Shown here piece after piece: positions 46,371 through 57,235 of a DNA stretch of 64,000 nucleotides (within the stretch, counting starts at the first letter, position 1; every line of letters begins with the position of its first letter). The translations under genes and the position numbers were made by a program. The stretch comes from Chondrilla cf. caribensis (taxonomy: Eukaryota > Porifera > Demospongiae > Chondrillida > Chondrillidae): assembly GCA_964020155.1 (NCBI GenBank), contig OZ026557.1, positions 3,794,966-3,858,965 of the forward strand, read 5' to 3'. The notes below the pieces were generated by a model. The model was given only the letters and a program-made list of their open reading frames with translations. It did not search any database and was not told where the DNA came from.

Positions 46371-46420
46371 CACATACACACACACACAACACACAACACA
46401 CACACACACACACACACCAC
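46139..46420 (-). repeat. CA/GT microsatellite at the exon 1 donor of ankyrin gene copy A
   Basis: Seen as GT on the gene strand; it begins right after exon 1 (CATCTGTG then GTGGTGTGTG). It is interrupted by AACAC and ATACAC. Long Cys-Val ORFs here are artefacts. Confidence 0.95.
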
Positions 46421-46909
46421 CACAGATGGATGATAAACAAAACTCTTGTCCATTTCATTTCTCCACTCGCGGTCCGAACCATTGATAAACGGTAGTTGAT
46501 ATTCTTTCTTCACAGGCTGGTCTAAGAGCATTTGGAGGAGTTCCTTTCTCTTTTTCTCTGTTCTCTGACTCGAACGAGAAGAAGCACACGCTACATGAAA
46601 GGCTGTTTGACCATTGGTGTTAGTTACGAAAGGATCACCGCCAAATCGAAGGCATTCGTTCAGGAAAAGTTTGTGCTCGAACCTGACAGCGTATATCAGA
46701 GGCGTGTCGTTGGAAGGACTGGGTCCCATGTGTTTATTAGGATTAAAGTTCTTCTGTAAGTGGGCTGACATATCGGATTCCGAAGACTGCATTTTCCGAA
46801 GGATCTCTTCTTCTCCAGGTAAGTTCCATTTGGATTCCTTCTTACTGTCATCTTTCCGTTCTTCTTCGGTCAGTAAAAACTGAAAGAACTTCGTTTAAAC
46901 TGCACCCAT
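46421..46909 (-). pseudogene. Ankyrin gene copy A, exon 1 only
   Basis: Matches exon 1 of copies B and C at the exact ancestral length (489 bp, 163 codons). It begins MGAV but has TAA as codon 5, where the siblings have GAA. Downstream the frame is open and holds one ankyrin repeat (TPLIYAVRFEHKLFLNECLR, then GGDPFVTN, NGQTAFHVACASS). No exon 2 or later exon follows on the left, so only this exon and its upstream region were duplicated here. A shorter product from a later Met is conceivable. Confidence 0.75.
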
Positions 46910-47254
46910 CTCCAGTACGCACTGATCATTAGAATCTGTCACGAGTCTTTAGGTAACATAATGTCATAATGTGTTCCCACACGTTACTGAAACAGTGAAT
47001 TTATATTATATTTCATATTGCGCAAGAAGATGGCCGATTTCAAAAGCCCGAGAATTACAAATTCGGCTAGAATTCAAGCGAAACGGCTTCGCCGAACTTT
47101 ATATCTCCAGCGAAGGTTTTTCCAAACCTAAAGTAGACGTCCAAGTATTTTGAGTGCTGGGGAAGGCTTCTGCGACTCCACTTTTACCAATTTTTATCAA
47201 ATTGTACACTTAGGGCAACTATGAACAGCGCAGATACTAATAATAAAATAGATA
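46910..47254 (-). promoter_or_regulatory. Upstream region of ankyrin gene copy A
   Basis: Conserved nearly base for base with 56585-56924 and 61785-62127, including TCAAATTGTACACTTAGGGC and AGAAGATGGCCGATTTCAAA. No TATA box is obvious. A promoter role is inferred from position. Confidence 0.4.
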
Positions 47255-47563
47255 GGTCACGGTAGCCGGTTGGTCAGGTGACACGACTCTAGGCTCCAGG
47301 TCGCGGGTTCGAAACCTCGAAAGGACGGTTTTTTTCCCTGAAAAAAAAAAAAGAGCTCACTTCCTGGTGGTCAGTCGCAATACTCTCTACAAAGAACCGT
47401 AGGGGGGAGCTTTGGGACTCGCGGCTGACCTCCCAGCTAGAATAGTGTCTTCTGCATTCGCGGAATGACCAAGTACACAGTATCTGTGGAAGTCCCTATA
47501 AAGCCGACCATGGGTTTGTTCGACCCCGAGTGGGTGACCTTTTTATTTTTTTTTTTTAACTCA
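47255..47563 (+). mobile_element. tRNA-derived SINE, copy A
   Basis: The head GGTCACGGTAGCCGGTTGG holds an A-box-like segment, and GGTTCGAAACC 45 bp on is a consensus B box, as in RNA polymerase III promoters of tRNA-derived SINEs. A body of about 220 bp (GGGGGGAGCTTTGGGACTCG, then CTAGAATAGTGTCTTCTGC) ends in a T-rich run. Copies B and C sit at the same place of the duplicated segments, so they were duplicated with them. Confidence 0.7.
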
Positions 47564-48440
47564 AGACTCAATTAAACCACTGATAACCATCATTACAATG
47601 TACTGTATGTTGTATGCATCATTATACAATCACTACGTGTACCACACAAATGGGGAGCACTATATATAGGCAGCATATGTACAACAATGCAGGAATGATT
47701 GACAATATTGTGTATAGACTAGTGGTAGCTACTAATAAGTGATTATTATCGCTGATTGGGTACTCTAAAATTAATTTTTAGGGGTAGGCAGCATATGTAC
47801 AACAATGCAGGAATGATTGACAACAATATTATGTATCATAAGCGGAGGAATGGTTTGGCAAGTGGGAGGGCCTTGGTGCTGAACTCATGATTAATATTGC
47901 ACTTGTGTCCATGTATGCAATACTCTACATAGACATTCTTGGCCCCACCTTTGTGATGAGTGGGGGGGCCATGGCCCCCCTGGCCCCCCCTGTTCCGCCA
48001 CCTATGTGTATAGACTAGTGGTAGCTACTAATAAGTGATTATTATCGCTGATTGGGTACTCTAAAATTAATTTTTAGGGGTTGCTTGAAAAAGATGCCCT
48101 ATTTTGAAATTCCAAGAATTAGAAATTGGTCTGGAATTCGGGCATAACGGGTATGCCAACGTAGGTTTGGAGAGTTTGGTGTAATAGGATCAGACTTTGA
48201 CCCACGTAATTACCTTTCAATGCACAAAACATAATTAAACAATGCACTAATACACATAATATGAAGTTGTATGCATATGCATCAGCATAAATTTATAAAT
48301 ATCATTTTAACACACTCACAAAATTAATACATACGTACATATTTCTGAAATAGAGATATTCGTAATAATAATTTTAATATGCAGTATGTGTGTGTGTTTG
48401 GGTGTGTAAACTATGAAACATTTCATTATTATTGTGGGTA
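47564..48440. other. Duplicated spacer with a MITE-like insertion
   Basis: Parallels 57236-57900. In this copy a stretch at about 47782-48003 is inserted between repeated flanks (GGCAGCATATGTACAACAAT and GTGTATAGACTAGTGGTAGC occur twice). Its ends CATAAGCGGAGGAA and CCGCCACCTATG pair imperfectly, and it contains GGCCATGGCC amid G/C runs, so it is a probable MITE. No gene. Confidence 0.5.
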
Positions 48441-48463
48441 GGTAGGTGAATTACACACAACAT

Positions 48464-48823
48464 TCAACTCTGGCGGTCGAGGAGGTCATTCACAACAGCT
48501 CTCATGTGGTTGTGCTTCTTCAACAGCTCCTCATTCAGGTGGCGATTCGGGAATCCCATGCTCACCAGCCTGTCCACGAAATTAGTGGGTTCTTTAGGAG
48601 GTGCCCACTTTGCCTGTGGAGGTGTGTACTTCTTTGGAAGCTTGAAAGCAGGCGTGGTAGAAGTGTTATCACAACTGTCTCCTTCACATTGGATACCTTC
48701 CTGTGTGTTCTCTACTGTAGACTCTTGTTCCAGCTCTGGAGTATATTTGTCAGAATCTCCAACCTGTTGAACGACTTCACCCGAGTCAAGTATATTTTGG
48801 TCAATCAAATCTGTACAGGCATC
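48464..48823 (-). CDS. Terminal exon with NBR1-like UBA domain (copy B)
   Basis: Acceptor TTTGTCCGTAG precedes GATGCC; phase 0; 119 codons then stop. An acidic, Ser/Thr-rich linker is followed by a UBA fold of about 40 residues (FVDRLVSMGFPNRHLNEELL and on). The spacing MGF...LLKKHN...VV..LL matches the C-terminal UBA of NBR1, which binds ubiquitin on autophagy cargo. This is the only UBA exon left in the window: copy C has lost about 318 bp of it. It is open, unlike the rest of copy B. Confidence 0.7.
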   Translation of the reverse strand, partial: DACTDLIDQNILDSGEVVQQVGDSDKYTPELEQESTVENTQEGIQCEGDSCDNTSTTPAFKLPKKYTPPQAKWAPPKEPTNFVDRLVSMGFPNRHLNEELLKKHNHMRAVVNDLLDRQS

Positions 48824-48945
48824 CTACGGACAAACAAGATGGATGAACATAACATCGGGAGAACATACAGTGAGGCAGACACACACAGACAAGTGTTGTA
48901 ACACATGCACACAGCAGCAAATATATGTACATACATACAAACATA

Positions 48946-49319
48946 TGTAATGCAAGAATGTCACCATCACCATGATCCTCAGCAGTACATGTTTAACTTA
49001 CGTACAATTGTGTTATAGTAAACTATATTTAGGTATCACGTATGTGTTCATAGGTAATTAGCGCTACGCGCTAAACAATGGAGTAGTGTCTTGTGTTACG
49101 TATGTTCTTTGTGATAGGCCACGTGTAGTAGTGTGTGTGTGTGGTCAAAAACGAAGTAGAATAGGAGTGAGTGTTGTAAGTCGACCGCGTTCGACAGTTT
49201 TAGGATTTGGTTTGATTTATTGCTGCTCAAGTGAATTCCGTTGCTCGTACTGCATGAGTTACGCCGCCTCCGCACGCTTGATAAGGAAGCACCACAAATT
49301 CTGTTAAACAAACGCTACA
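48946..49319 (+). repeat. 5' LTR
   Basis: 374 bp, TGTAATGC to CGCTACA. It carries the guanine that differs from the 3' LTR (GCGTTCGAC against GCGTTCAAC). A short ORF inside is not considered coding. Confidence 0.95.
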
Positions 49320-49320
49320 T

Positions 49321-49339
49321 TTGGGGGCCAGTCCGGGAT
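49321..49339 (+). other. Primer binding site
   Basis: TGGGGGCCAGTCCGGGAT begins two bases after the LTR. It resembles the tRNA-Pro-type primer sites of other retroelements with two mismatches; the exact tRNA cannot be fixed without the host tRNA set. Confidence 0.6.
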
Positions 49340-49385
49340 CGAAGCACTGTGCGACGATTATCAGCCGCAATCTAAGTCGACAAGG

Positions 49386-52300
49386 ATGTCAGGTACAGAA
49401 TCTTTACGGTTGGCGCTGGATAACGCAAAAGCCAGGGTCCAGGAGCTAGAAGTGGAAAACCGCAAGTTGCGCGATGGAAATCCACAGCAGGCTAGCGAGG
49501 TGGACAAGGATCAGGAACTTGGTCATCTGAAAGAGTTATACGAGCAGGCCCTGAGAGATCTGCAGGATAGGCAGACCGAACTAGAGGGATCGAAGCGGCA
49601 GTTAAACGAGCTACGTGAGAGAGAGGCCGAATTACCTCATCTCGAAGAAGAATTACAACTAGAGAAGGAGAAATACGCGACGCTTCAGGGAAAGTACGAT
49701 GAAAGACAAGAAGATTTGGCACGTCAACGCACCGAATTTGAGCTAGAGAGGTACAGATCTCTCGAGAGGGAACGTCAGAAGTGGGAGATACGAGAAGCGC
49801 AATTACTTCAACAGATAATCGACCTACAACAATCCCATGGCGTTAGAGGGAATGATGGAGCCAGCACTGGTCAAAGAGAAGTTACATCAGTTGATTCACA
49901 GACGCCACCAACACATGGAGAAGCAACCACGAACACTGTCAGCCCCATGGTTGACACTTCTACTGTTCCATATGTCCCTGTTGCAACAGAGACGCCTATG
50001 CCTGGATCAACAGCATCGCATATCGGAGCACACACCAGTCCGTCGTTATCACCTGCCATTCAACCACATCCACCGTCACCTCCAGCACTTGTCACCGAGA
50101 CGACACCACCTGTACCTGGAGATCATTCTACTTTTGTTCCATCACCGATGGAGACACTCCTAATGGCACAACAGATACCACCTATAAGCAAGTTTTCTGG
50201 AGATGAACGCTCGGGTGAACCTCAAGATTTCGTTGAGTGGATCGAACAATTTGAGCTTGTAGCGTCTGCCTTCAATTGGTCGGAGCAAGCTAAACTGGTC
50301 AACCTCACAACTAGACTGAAGGGACAGGCTTATTCCTTTTATCGTGCTTGTACACCAGACCTGAGGGCTCAGTACACCCCACTCGTAAACGCTTTGAAGG
50401 AGAGGTTCACCCCCGTCAACATCCAAGCTGTACAAAGTAGCCTGTTTCATGACCGTCGACAGGGAACACATGAATCAGTGGATGGCTATGCCCAAGAACT
50501 AAAGAGGTTGTTCTATAAGGCCTACCCAAAGACACTGCAAGCAGGCCAGGCCACCGAGGAGATGGGCCAAAGCGTATTGTCATCTCAGTTCATCACCGGA
50601 TTGCAGCGGGATATCAAGGTAAAGCTAGCAGGGCAAGAGGGGAGTATCGACCAACTTCTCGTAAAGGCACGATTCGAGGAAGCAAAGCTTCGTGATCTTG
50701 GAGCAGTCAGCTACAGACAATCGGAGAAGGGCAAGACCCCTCAACCAACACATCAGGCAAAGGGAGGAGATATACCCGTTACCCAAACTCGTGACAATAG
50801 AAGTTGGAACAACCGGGAACGAAGGAATAAACAGCATGGTGTATGCCATGAGTGTGGCAGTAATAACCACTATTATCGCCAGTGTCCCATGCGCAAGGTA
50901 GTAAGCCGTGAGGCCACAAGACAAAATAGTGGAAAGGTCGCAGGAATTACCAGCACAAGGACTGCTCACCCCACCATAGAAAGCTTTACAGATGAGCAGT
51001 TGACATCCTCCGAGGAGACACCCCAAACCAGCGAGACGATTAATTGGCAGGACAAAGCAGTTTGTGATACACTGGAGGAAAGCCTGGTGACTTTGCACGG
51101 GATAACTTCATCTACCGAGGTAACGAAAGGTATAATGGGCCCCAGCCATACCACCACTGTAGAGGTGGAGGGACGTCCAGCCAAGGCACTGATTGACACC
51201 GGATCCCCAGTGACCATTATCTCCTTACAGTTTCTAATCTCTACGTTGGTAGGAAACCTACAAACAACTGAACAGAGCAAAGATGTCACCCGCGAGCTGG
51301 TGAAGAAGCGTTTGATGCCTACACAGTTCTGTCTTCGGAGCTACAGTGGAGCCAAGCTCCCAATAGTCAAACAGGCGCAGGTCCAACTGACAAGAGGTCC
51401 TTTTAATGTCAGTGCAGTCATCCAAGTGCAGGACAACGCACCTGTGGAACTCTTGCTCGGGACAGATCTCCAACCTCAATTGGGATTTCGTCTACTCGAT
51501 GAGATGCCCTCTCAGCAGCCAATAACTTCGCAGGACCCAACTGTTACACCAAACGTACTCCCATCCTTACCAGAAGAACTCGCACCCAGTTTAGAAGACT
51601 CTACCAAGGTTCGTACTGGAACACCACCCAACCTTGGTGTGGTTGGCAGTGTCTGTTTACTACAAGCTACCAGGATTCCAAGTCGGCACACTCGGATTGT
51701 TGCAGCACAAACGGATTGTGACCCCAATGTTTATCAGTCTTCAGCGACTATCTTCCACCCCCATACAAGGCTTACTGAGATCACCGGGCTGGTTTTGGAG
51801 GAAGCACTTGTCGACCCCGATTCTACTGTGGCCGTGAGTATCACTAACCCTCTCCACCATCCCATCCAACTTCAAGAGGGTCTCTCGCTAGGACAGTTAG
51901 AAGCCACTGAATGGGTGAAGGGTATCGATTTGGAGTTGGGATGCTTTTCCCAAGCGGGTAGTGATGACCTGGTGTGTGGAGCAGTTGTAGATGGCAAAGA
52001 CGAAGCCACCAAGAGACGTGTACTTAAGTTGTTAGAGGAGCTCCAGCCTGATCGGTGGAACCTTGAAAAGCAACAGAAGCACCAGATGGAGACACTTGTA
52101 GCCAAGTATCATGATGCTTTCGCATTGGATCAGAGTGAGCTTGGCCAAGCTCACCAAGTTACCCACACCATTAACACAGATGGTCACGACCCCATAAAGC
52201 AGCACCCTAGGAGGGTACCTTTTGCATTGCGAGGCAAGGTGGAAGACATGATTAGTGATATGTTGCAGAGTAACATCATCAAGCCGTCGCAGAGCCCATG

Positions 52301-53117
52301 GGCCAGCCCCATTGTGTTGGTTGCCAAGAAAGATGGCAGTACCCGTTTTTGTGTGGACTATCGAAAGTTGAATACCGTGACAAAGAAGGATGTGTACCCG
52401 CTACCCAGGATAGATGATACCCTGGACTTGCTCGCCACCAACAAGTTCTTTTCTACCTTGGACTTAGCATCAGGGTACTGGCAGATCGCCATGGAGGAAA
52501 CATCTAAGGAGAAGACGGCATTCACAACCCATGTGGGGTTGTATGAATTCGAAGTGATGCCTTTTGGATTATGCAATGCACCAGCAACATTTCAAAGACT
52601 AATGGAGAATGTCTTGCACTCGTTAATTGGAAAGAGCTGTCTCGTCTACCTGGATGATGTCCTTGTCCTAGGCAGAACTCTGGAAGAGCACACAGAAAAT
52701 TTAGAAGCAGTTCTTAGCAGGATCCGAGCTGCTGGATTGAAGCTCAAACCTAGCAAATGCAACCTGGCAAGGAAAGAAGTTGAGTACCTAGGTTACTGTG
52801 TGTCAGCGAAAGGAGTTGCTACAGACCCAAAGAAAGTGACAGCTATCAAGGCTTTTCCGGTACCACTGGATGTGAAATCCCTGCGTTCTTTCCTTGGGCT
52901 CTTGTCCTATTATAGGAGATTCATACCGAGTTTTTCGATCATCGCAAATCCACTCTTTGCTCTGACTCGCAAGGATGTACCATTTCAGTGGACAACTGAG
53001 TGTCAAGAGACTCGTTTCGACAACTTAAAGGACATCCTCAGTAGTGCTACCATTCTAGCATTCCCAGAGTTCAAAGAAGATTTTTTGTTGGAAACTGATG
53101 CCTCAGGGCAGGATTAG
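49386..53117 (+). CDS. Gag-Pol polyprotein, first part (gag, protease, RT)
   Basis: 1243 codons in one frame. Residues 5-150 are a charged coiled coil, 160-255 a Pro/Thr linker, about 265-400 the gag core (FVEWIEQFELVASAFNW, FTPV), and 487-500 a CCHC knuckle (C-x2-C-x4-H-x4-C). The aspartic protease has DTGS at 604-607. Reverse transcriptase follows with FCVDYRKLN and YLDD at 1088-1091. The frame is lost at the start of RNase H (ETDASG) and stops at 53117 through loss of one base, so integrase is not made from this copy. Gag and pol share a frame, as in many Ty3/gypsy elements. Confidence 0.93.
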   Translation: MSGTESLRLALDNAKARVQELEVENRKLRDGNPQQASEVDKDQELGHLKELYEQALRDLQDRQTELEGSKRQLNELREREAELPHLEEELQLEKEKYATLQGKYDERQEDLARQRTEFELERYRSLERERQKWEIREAQLLQQIIDLQQSHGVRGNDGASTGQREVTSVDSQTPPTHGEATTNTVSPMVDTSTVPYVPVATETPMPGSTASHIGAHTSPSLSPAIQPHPPSPPALVTETTPPVPGDHSTFVPSPMETLLMAQQIPPISKFSGDERSGEPQDFVEWIEQFELVASAFNWSEQAKLVNLTTRLKGQAYSFYRACTPDLRAQYTPLVNALKERFTPVNIQAVQSSLFHDRRQGTHESVDGYAQELKRLFYKAYPKTLQAGQATEEMGQSVLSSQFITGLQRDIKVKLAGQEGSIDQLLVKARFEEAKLRDLGAVSYRQSEKGKTPQPTHQAKGGDIPVTQTRDNRSWNNRERRNKQHGVCHECGSNNHYYRQCPMRKVVSREATRQNSGKVAGITSTRTAHPTIESFTDEQLTSSEETPQTSETINWQDKAVCDTLEESLVTLHGITSSTEVTKGIMGPSHTTTVEVEGRPAKALIDTGSPVTIISLQFLISTLVGNLQTTEQSKDVTRELVKKRLMPTQFCLRSYSGAKLPIVKQAQVQLTRGPFNVSAVIQVQDNAPVELLLGTDLQPQLGFRLLDEMPSQQPITSQDPTVTPNVLPSLPEELAPSLEDSTKVRTGTPPNLGVVGSVCLLQATRIPSRHTRIVAAQTDCDPNVYQSSATIFHPHTRLTEITGLVLEEALVDPDSTVAVSITNPLHHPIQLQEGLSLGQLEATEWVKGIDLELGCFSQAGSDDLVCGAVVDGKDEATKRRVLKLLEELQPDRWNLEKQQKHQMETLVAKYHDAFALDQSELGQAHQVTHTINTDGHDPIKQHPRRVPFALRGKVEDMISDMLQSNIIKPSQSPWASPIVLVAKKDGSTRFCVDYRKLNTVTKKDVYPLPRIDDTLDLLATNKFFSTLDLASGYWQIAMEETSKEKTAFTTHVGLYEFEVMPFGLCNAPATFQRLMENVLHSLIGKSCLVYLDDVLVLGRTLEEHTENLEAVLSRIRAAGLKLKPSKCNLARKEVEYLGYCVSAKGVATDPKKVTAIKAFPVPLDVKSLRSFLGLLSYYRRFIPSFSIIANPLFALTRKDVPFQWTTECQETRFDNLKDILSSATILAFPEFKEDFLLETDASGQD

Positions 53118-54937
53118 GGGCTGTCCTATCCCAGAAACAACGGAATGGCCAAATTCGTCCAATAGCCTATGCTAGCCGAACACTACAATCCCATGAAAGG
53201 AACTACGGGAGCACTGAACTGGAGGGTTTAGCAGTTGTTTGGGCTGTAAAGCACTTTAGGCAGTATCTCTACGGGCATCGTTGCCATGTTTTTACGGACC
53301 ATGAAGCCCTCAAGGCCCTTCTCAACACTCCACATCCCTCAGGACGACTCGCACGCTGGGGACTTGTGATTCAGGAATTAGATCTCACAATCAACTACCA
53401 ACCTGGACGGAAGAATATGAAGGCTGATGCTCTTTCCCGTAACCCTGTTGAGACTCCTGAACCAGTAGGACACGAGGAGGCACCCAAAGTGGTTGCAATT
53501 GTGGACGGCCAGATCGCTCAGGCCGGGGAGCCTCATACCCCTGATTCAGTGTCAGAGCGACAACGTAAGGATCCTGAGCTGAGTCCGATACTACTGTTTC
53601 TGAAAGAAGGAACCCTACCGGGAGATACTCATCTCGCGAAGCAACTTGTGGCTGAAAAGTCTACCTACACCCTCGTAGATGAAACCTTGTTCCGTGTGGC
53701 CCCTGATGGTTCACTTCGCTTCATTCCTCCGGTGGATGATCGACAGAAGCTATTCAATTCAGTCCATGCTGGCAAGTTTGCAGGACACCTCCGTGAAGCC
53801 AAGATCTATAGCACCCTAGCAAAGCATTATTGGTGGCCTCGGATGCGAACGGATGTCAATACCTGGTGCAAGTTATGCCTAACGTGTGCCACCCGTCGAG
53901 TTGGCCAAGCCATCAAACCAGAACTGATGCCGATTCCTGTTGGAGGGCCATTTGATAGAGTTGGCGTAGACATTCTGCAACTCCCCAAATCATCAAGAGG
54001 ATACCAGTATGCAGTTGTGTTTGTGGACTACCTCACTAAATGGCCTGAGGTTTTCCCCGCTAGAGATCAGTCTGCCCTCACTATTGCCAAGTTACTGGTG
54101 GAACAGGTTATTTGCCGTCATGGAGTACCCGCAGAGCTGCTGTCCGATCGCGGAGCTAACTTTTTGTCCGGACTTCTACAAGAGATGTATGCACTTTTAG
54201 GCATCAAGAAAACCAATACTACAGCGTACCATCCACAGACGGACGGTCTAGTTGAAAGGTTTAATCGCACTCTACTCGATATGCTGGCAAAGACCACTGA
54301 TGGAACTGGACGAGATTGGGATATTCAATTGCCGTATGTCCTTTATGCATATCGTTCAAGCATCCACCCATCCACAGGAGAGTCGCCTTTCTACCTCATG
54401 CATGGTAGAGACCCCCGTCTTCCGACAGAGGAGGCAATGGCACCACCAGTACAACGGTATCCTGTGGATGCCACTGACTATAGAACTGAGATGACCACAC
54501 GAATGGCAGCGGCATGGGAGTTAGCAAGGAGCCAGGTGAAGAAGGCCCAAGCAAAACAGAAAGAGCACTATGACAGACGTGCTACACCCCCAAACATCAC
54601 AGAAGGTGAACGTGTTTTTGTGTACATGCCGGCAGCCAAGTCAGGCCCAGCCTGGAAATTAGCTAGACCCTATCATGGGCCTTACCGTGTAATTAAGTCT
54701 CTGGAAGGAGGGGTTGAAGTTGTCCCCGTGGATCGCTCCCAGGACATCCCAATCAGGGTTTCACTTCAGAGAATACGTCGTTGCCCAGCAGAACTCAGTG
54801 ATCAGTTCTACCCACGCAGAGCTCAACCCAGTGCGCAGCAACAAGCACCTGCCATTACATCCAACCAATCAGACTGGACTCTTCGACTTCGTCCACGCGG
54901 TCGAGGACGACCTTCACCACAGGCCGGGGAGATGTAA
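53118..54937 (+). pseudogene. Pol remainder (RNase H, integrase), out of frame
   Basis: RNase H continues in the +1-shifted frame from about 53110. The clean open stretch from 53366 includes the RNase H end (ADALSRN), the H2C2 zinc finger (HAG...H...CKLCLTC), the DDE integrase core with GVDIL, LLSDRGANF and LVERFNR, and a GPY/F module (HGPYRVI). No chromodomain is apparent. Apart from the one lost base near 53110 there is no damage, in keeping with a young insertion. Confidence 0.9.
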
Positions 54938-55306
54938 TGCAAGAATGTCACCATCACCATGATCCTCAGCAGTACATGTTTAACTTACGTACAATTGTGT
55001 TATAGTAAACTATATTTAGGTATCACGTATGTGTTCATAGGTAATTAGCGCTACGCGCTAAACAATGGAGTAGTGTCTTGTGTTACGTATGTTCTTTGTG
55101 ATAGGCCACGTGTAGTAGTGTGTGTGTGTGGTCAAAAACGAAGTAGAATAGGAGTGAGTGTTGTAAGTCGACCGCGTTCAACAGTTTTAGGATTTGGTTT
55201 GATTTATTGCTGCTCAAGTGAATTCCGTTGCTCGTACTGCATGAGTTACGCCGCCTCCGCACGCTTGATAAGGAAGCACCACAAATTCTGTTAAACAAAC
55301 GCTACA
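54933..55306 (+). repeat. 3' LTR
   Basis: 374 bp, preceded by a purine-rich tract (GGCCGGGGAGA). It overlaps the last codons and the stop of the pol frame. One base differs from the 5' LTR. Confidence 0.95.
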
Positions 55307-55894
55307 CATACGTACCTGAAAGTCCTCATCCGATCCACTTTCGAAAGGGGTGTTGAGGTCATTCTGTCCACAAATATTCTGGTTGTTATCAACATGTTCA
55401 AGCCTAACGTCCCCAGCTGGGGATGACCTTGACAAAGTTGGTGAACATATTAACCAGACCAGTGGCTATGGTGAGAAGCTTTTGATAATGGCCTCACCAA
55501 GGGTCTTCCTATGAAACTTGAAGTTGCTGGCATCCCTCCTGGCCTGCTTCGGTGTGGCATTTGGCAAAACACGTGGGCTGGTGTTGTCCGGATTATAATT
55601 AGGTCCTAGTTGGGGAATATGCTGGGATGGTCCATCTGGCGAGGACAGCACCTCCCAGTCCGGTAGCCCCCCAATGCTGTCTTCTCCACAAATAGTGTTA
55701 TTCCTGTCGTTGGTCCTGTCCTCGACAGTGTTCTGCTGAGTCTGTCCAGCAGCAGTGAGGGGAGCATTCGGATCAAAACACGGTGGAATGACTATAACAA
55801 ATTCATCGTACGTTATTCAACACATCCAAGTAGACCAGACTGAACAGCCAGATGTAATGGTGTATTCTCATCCTACACAGCATTGAAATGTGTG

Positions 55895-55964
<70 letters not shown>

Positions 55965-55991
55965 AACACACACACACATACACACACACAC

Positions 55992-56044
<53 letters not shown>

Positions 56045-56087
56045 ACACACACACAACACACAACACACACACACACACACACACCAC
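55895..56087 (-). repeat. CA/GT microsatellite at the exon 1 donor, ankyrin copy B
   Basis: On the gene strand GT repeat starts at the exon 1 donor (GTG then GTGGTGTG) and fills intron 1 up to exon 2. Confidence 0.95.
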
Positions 56088-56584
56088 CACAGATGGATGA
56101 TAAACATAACTCTTGTCCATTTCATTTCTCCACTCGCGGTCCGAACCATTGATAAACGGTAGTTGATATTCTTTCTTCACAGGCTGGTCTAAGAGCATTT
56201 GGAGGAGTTCCTTTCTCTTTTTCTCTGTTCTCTGACTCGAACGAGAAGAAGCACACGCTACTATACATGAAAGGCTGTTTGACCATTGGTGTTAGTTACG
56301 AAAGGATCACCGCCAAATCGAAGGCATTCGTTCAGGAAAAATTTGTGCTCGAACCTGACAGCGTATATCAGAGGCGTGTCGTTGGAAGGACTGGGTCCCA
56401 TGTGTTTATTAGGATTAAAGTTCTTCTGTAAGTGGGCTGACATATCGGATTCCGAATAAGACTGCATTTTCCGAAGGATCTCTTCTTCTCCAGGTAAGTT
56501 CCATTTGAATTCCTTCTTACTGTCATCTTTCCGTTCTTCTTCGGTTAGAAAAAAATGAAAGAACTTCGTTTCCACTGCACCCAT

Positions 56585-57235
56585 CTCCAGTACGCACTGA
56601 TCATTAGAATCTGTCACGAGTCTTTAGGTAACATAATGTCATAATGTGTTCTCACACGTTACTGAAACAGTGAATTTATATTTCCTAATGCGCAAAAAGA
56701 TGGCCGATTTCAAAAGCCCGAGAATTACAAATTCGGCTAGAATTCGAGCGAAACGGCTTCGCCGAACTTTTTATCTCCAGCGAAGGTTTTTCCAAACCTA
56801 AAGTAGACGTCCAAGTATTTTGAGTGCTGGGGAAGGCTTCTGCGACTCCACTTTTACCAATTTTTATCAAATTGTACACTTAGGGCAACTATAAATAGCG
56901 CAGATACTAATAATAAAATAGATAGGTCACGGTAGCCGGTTGGTCAGGTGACACGACTCTAGGCTCCAGGTCGCGGGTTCGAAACCTCGAAAGGACGGTT
57001 TTTTTCCCTGAAAAAAAGTTCGAAGAGCTCACTTCCTGGTGGTCAGTCGCAATACTCTCTACAAAGAACCGTAGGGGGGAGCTTTGGGACTCGCGGCTGA
57101 CCTCCCAGCTAGAATAGTGTCTTCTGCATTCGCGGAATGACCAAGTACACAGTATCTGTGGAAAGTCCCTATAAAGCTGACCATGGGTTTGTTCGACCCC
57201 GAGTGGGTGACCTTTTTATTTTTTTTTTTTAACTC
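56585..57235 (+). mobile_element. Upstream region and tRNA-derived SINE, copy B
   Basis: The SINE spans about 56925-57235 with the same A/B-box head and body as 47255-47563. The 340 bp between it and exon 1 is the duplicated promoter-proximal region. Near-identity of all three copies points to recent segmental duplication. Confidence 0.65.

Larger units (their letters stand above)
48946..55306 (+). mobile_element. Ty3/gypsy LTR retrotransposon, 6361 bp, recent
   Basis: Two 374-bp LTRs (TG...CA) differ by a single substitution. A 4-bp CATA duplication flanks the element (48942-48945, 55307-55310). Domain order gag, protease, RT, RNase H, integrase defines Ty3/gypsy (Metaviridae). There is no envelope gene. 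It is GC-richer than its surroundings. It lies antisense in the last intron of ankyrin gene copy B; its right end is 9 bp from that intron's 5' splice site. One frameshift in RNase H breaks the polyprotein. Confidence 0.95.
48464..56584 (-). pseudogene. ANKIB1-like/NBR1-like fusion gene, copy B, internally deleted
   Basis: Minus-strand exons seen: exon 1 56088-56584 (ankyrin), exon 2 55816-55872 (ankyrin, DENTPLHLAVQSG), LIR exon 55316-55807, last exon 48464-48823. Exons 3-7 are gone: exon 2 runs into the LIR exon after TAACGTACG. The LIR exon keeps DEFVIVIPPCFDP and PDWEVL, but a 1-bp loss gives a stop near 55466. Exon 1 has a 5-bp insertion near 56262-56270 giving a stop. The last exon is open for 119 codons and ends in a UBA-like domain (MGFPNRHLNEELLKKHN) resembling that of NBR1. 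The last intron holds the Ty3/gypsy element. Confidence 0.65.

Noticed and set aside
47255..47330. A functional tRNA gene at the SINE head
   Set aside because: A and B box-like segments are present but no proper cloverleaf or acceptor stem closes, and the segment continues into a repeated body.
49086..49307. 73-residue frame in both LTRs
   Set aside because: Its identity in the two LTRs follows from LTR identity; no motif suggests a protein.
53100..53125. Programmed frameshift in the retrotransposon
   Set aside because: The break lies within RNase H, not at a gag/pol border, and no slippery heptamer is evident; a one-base loss is simpler.
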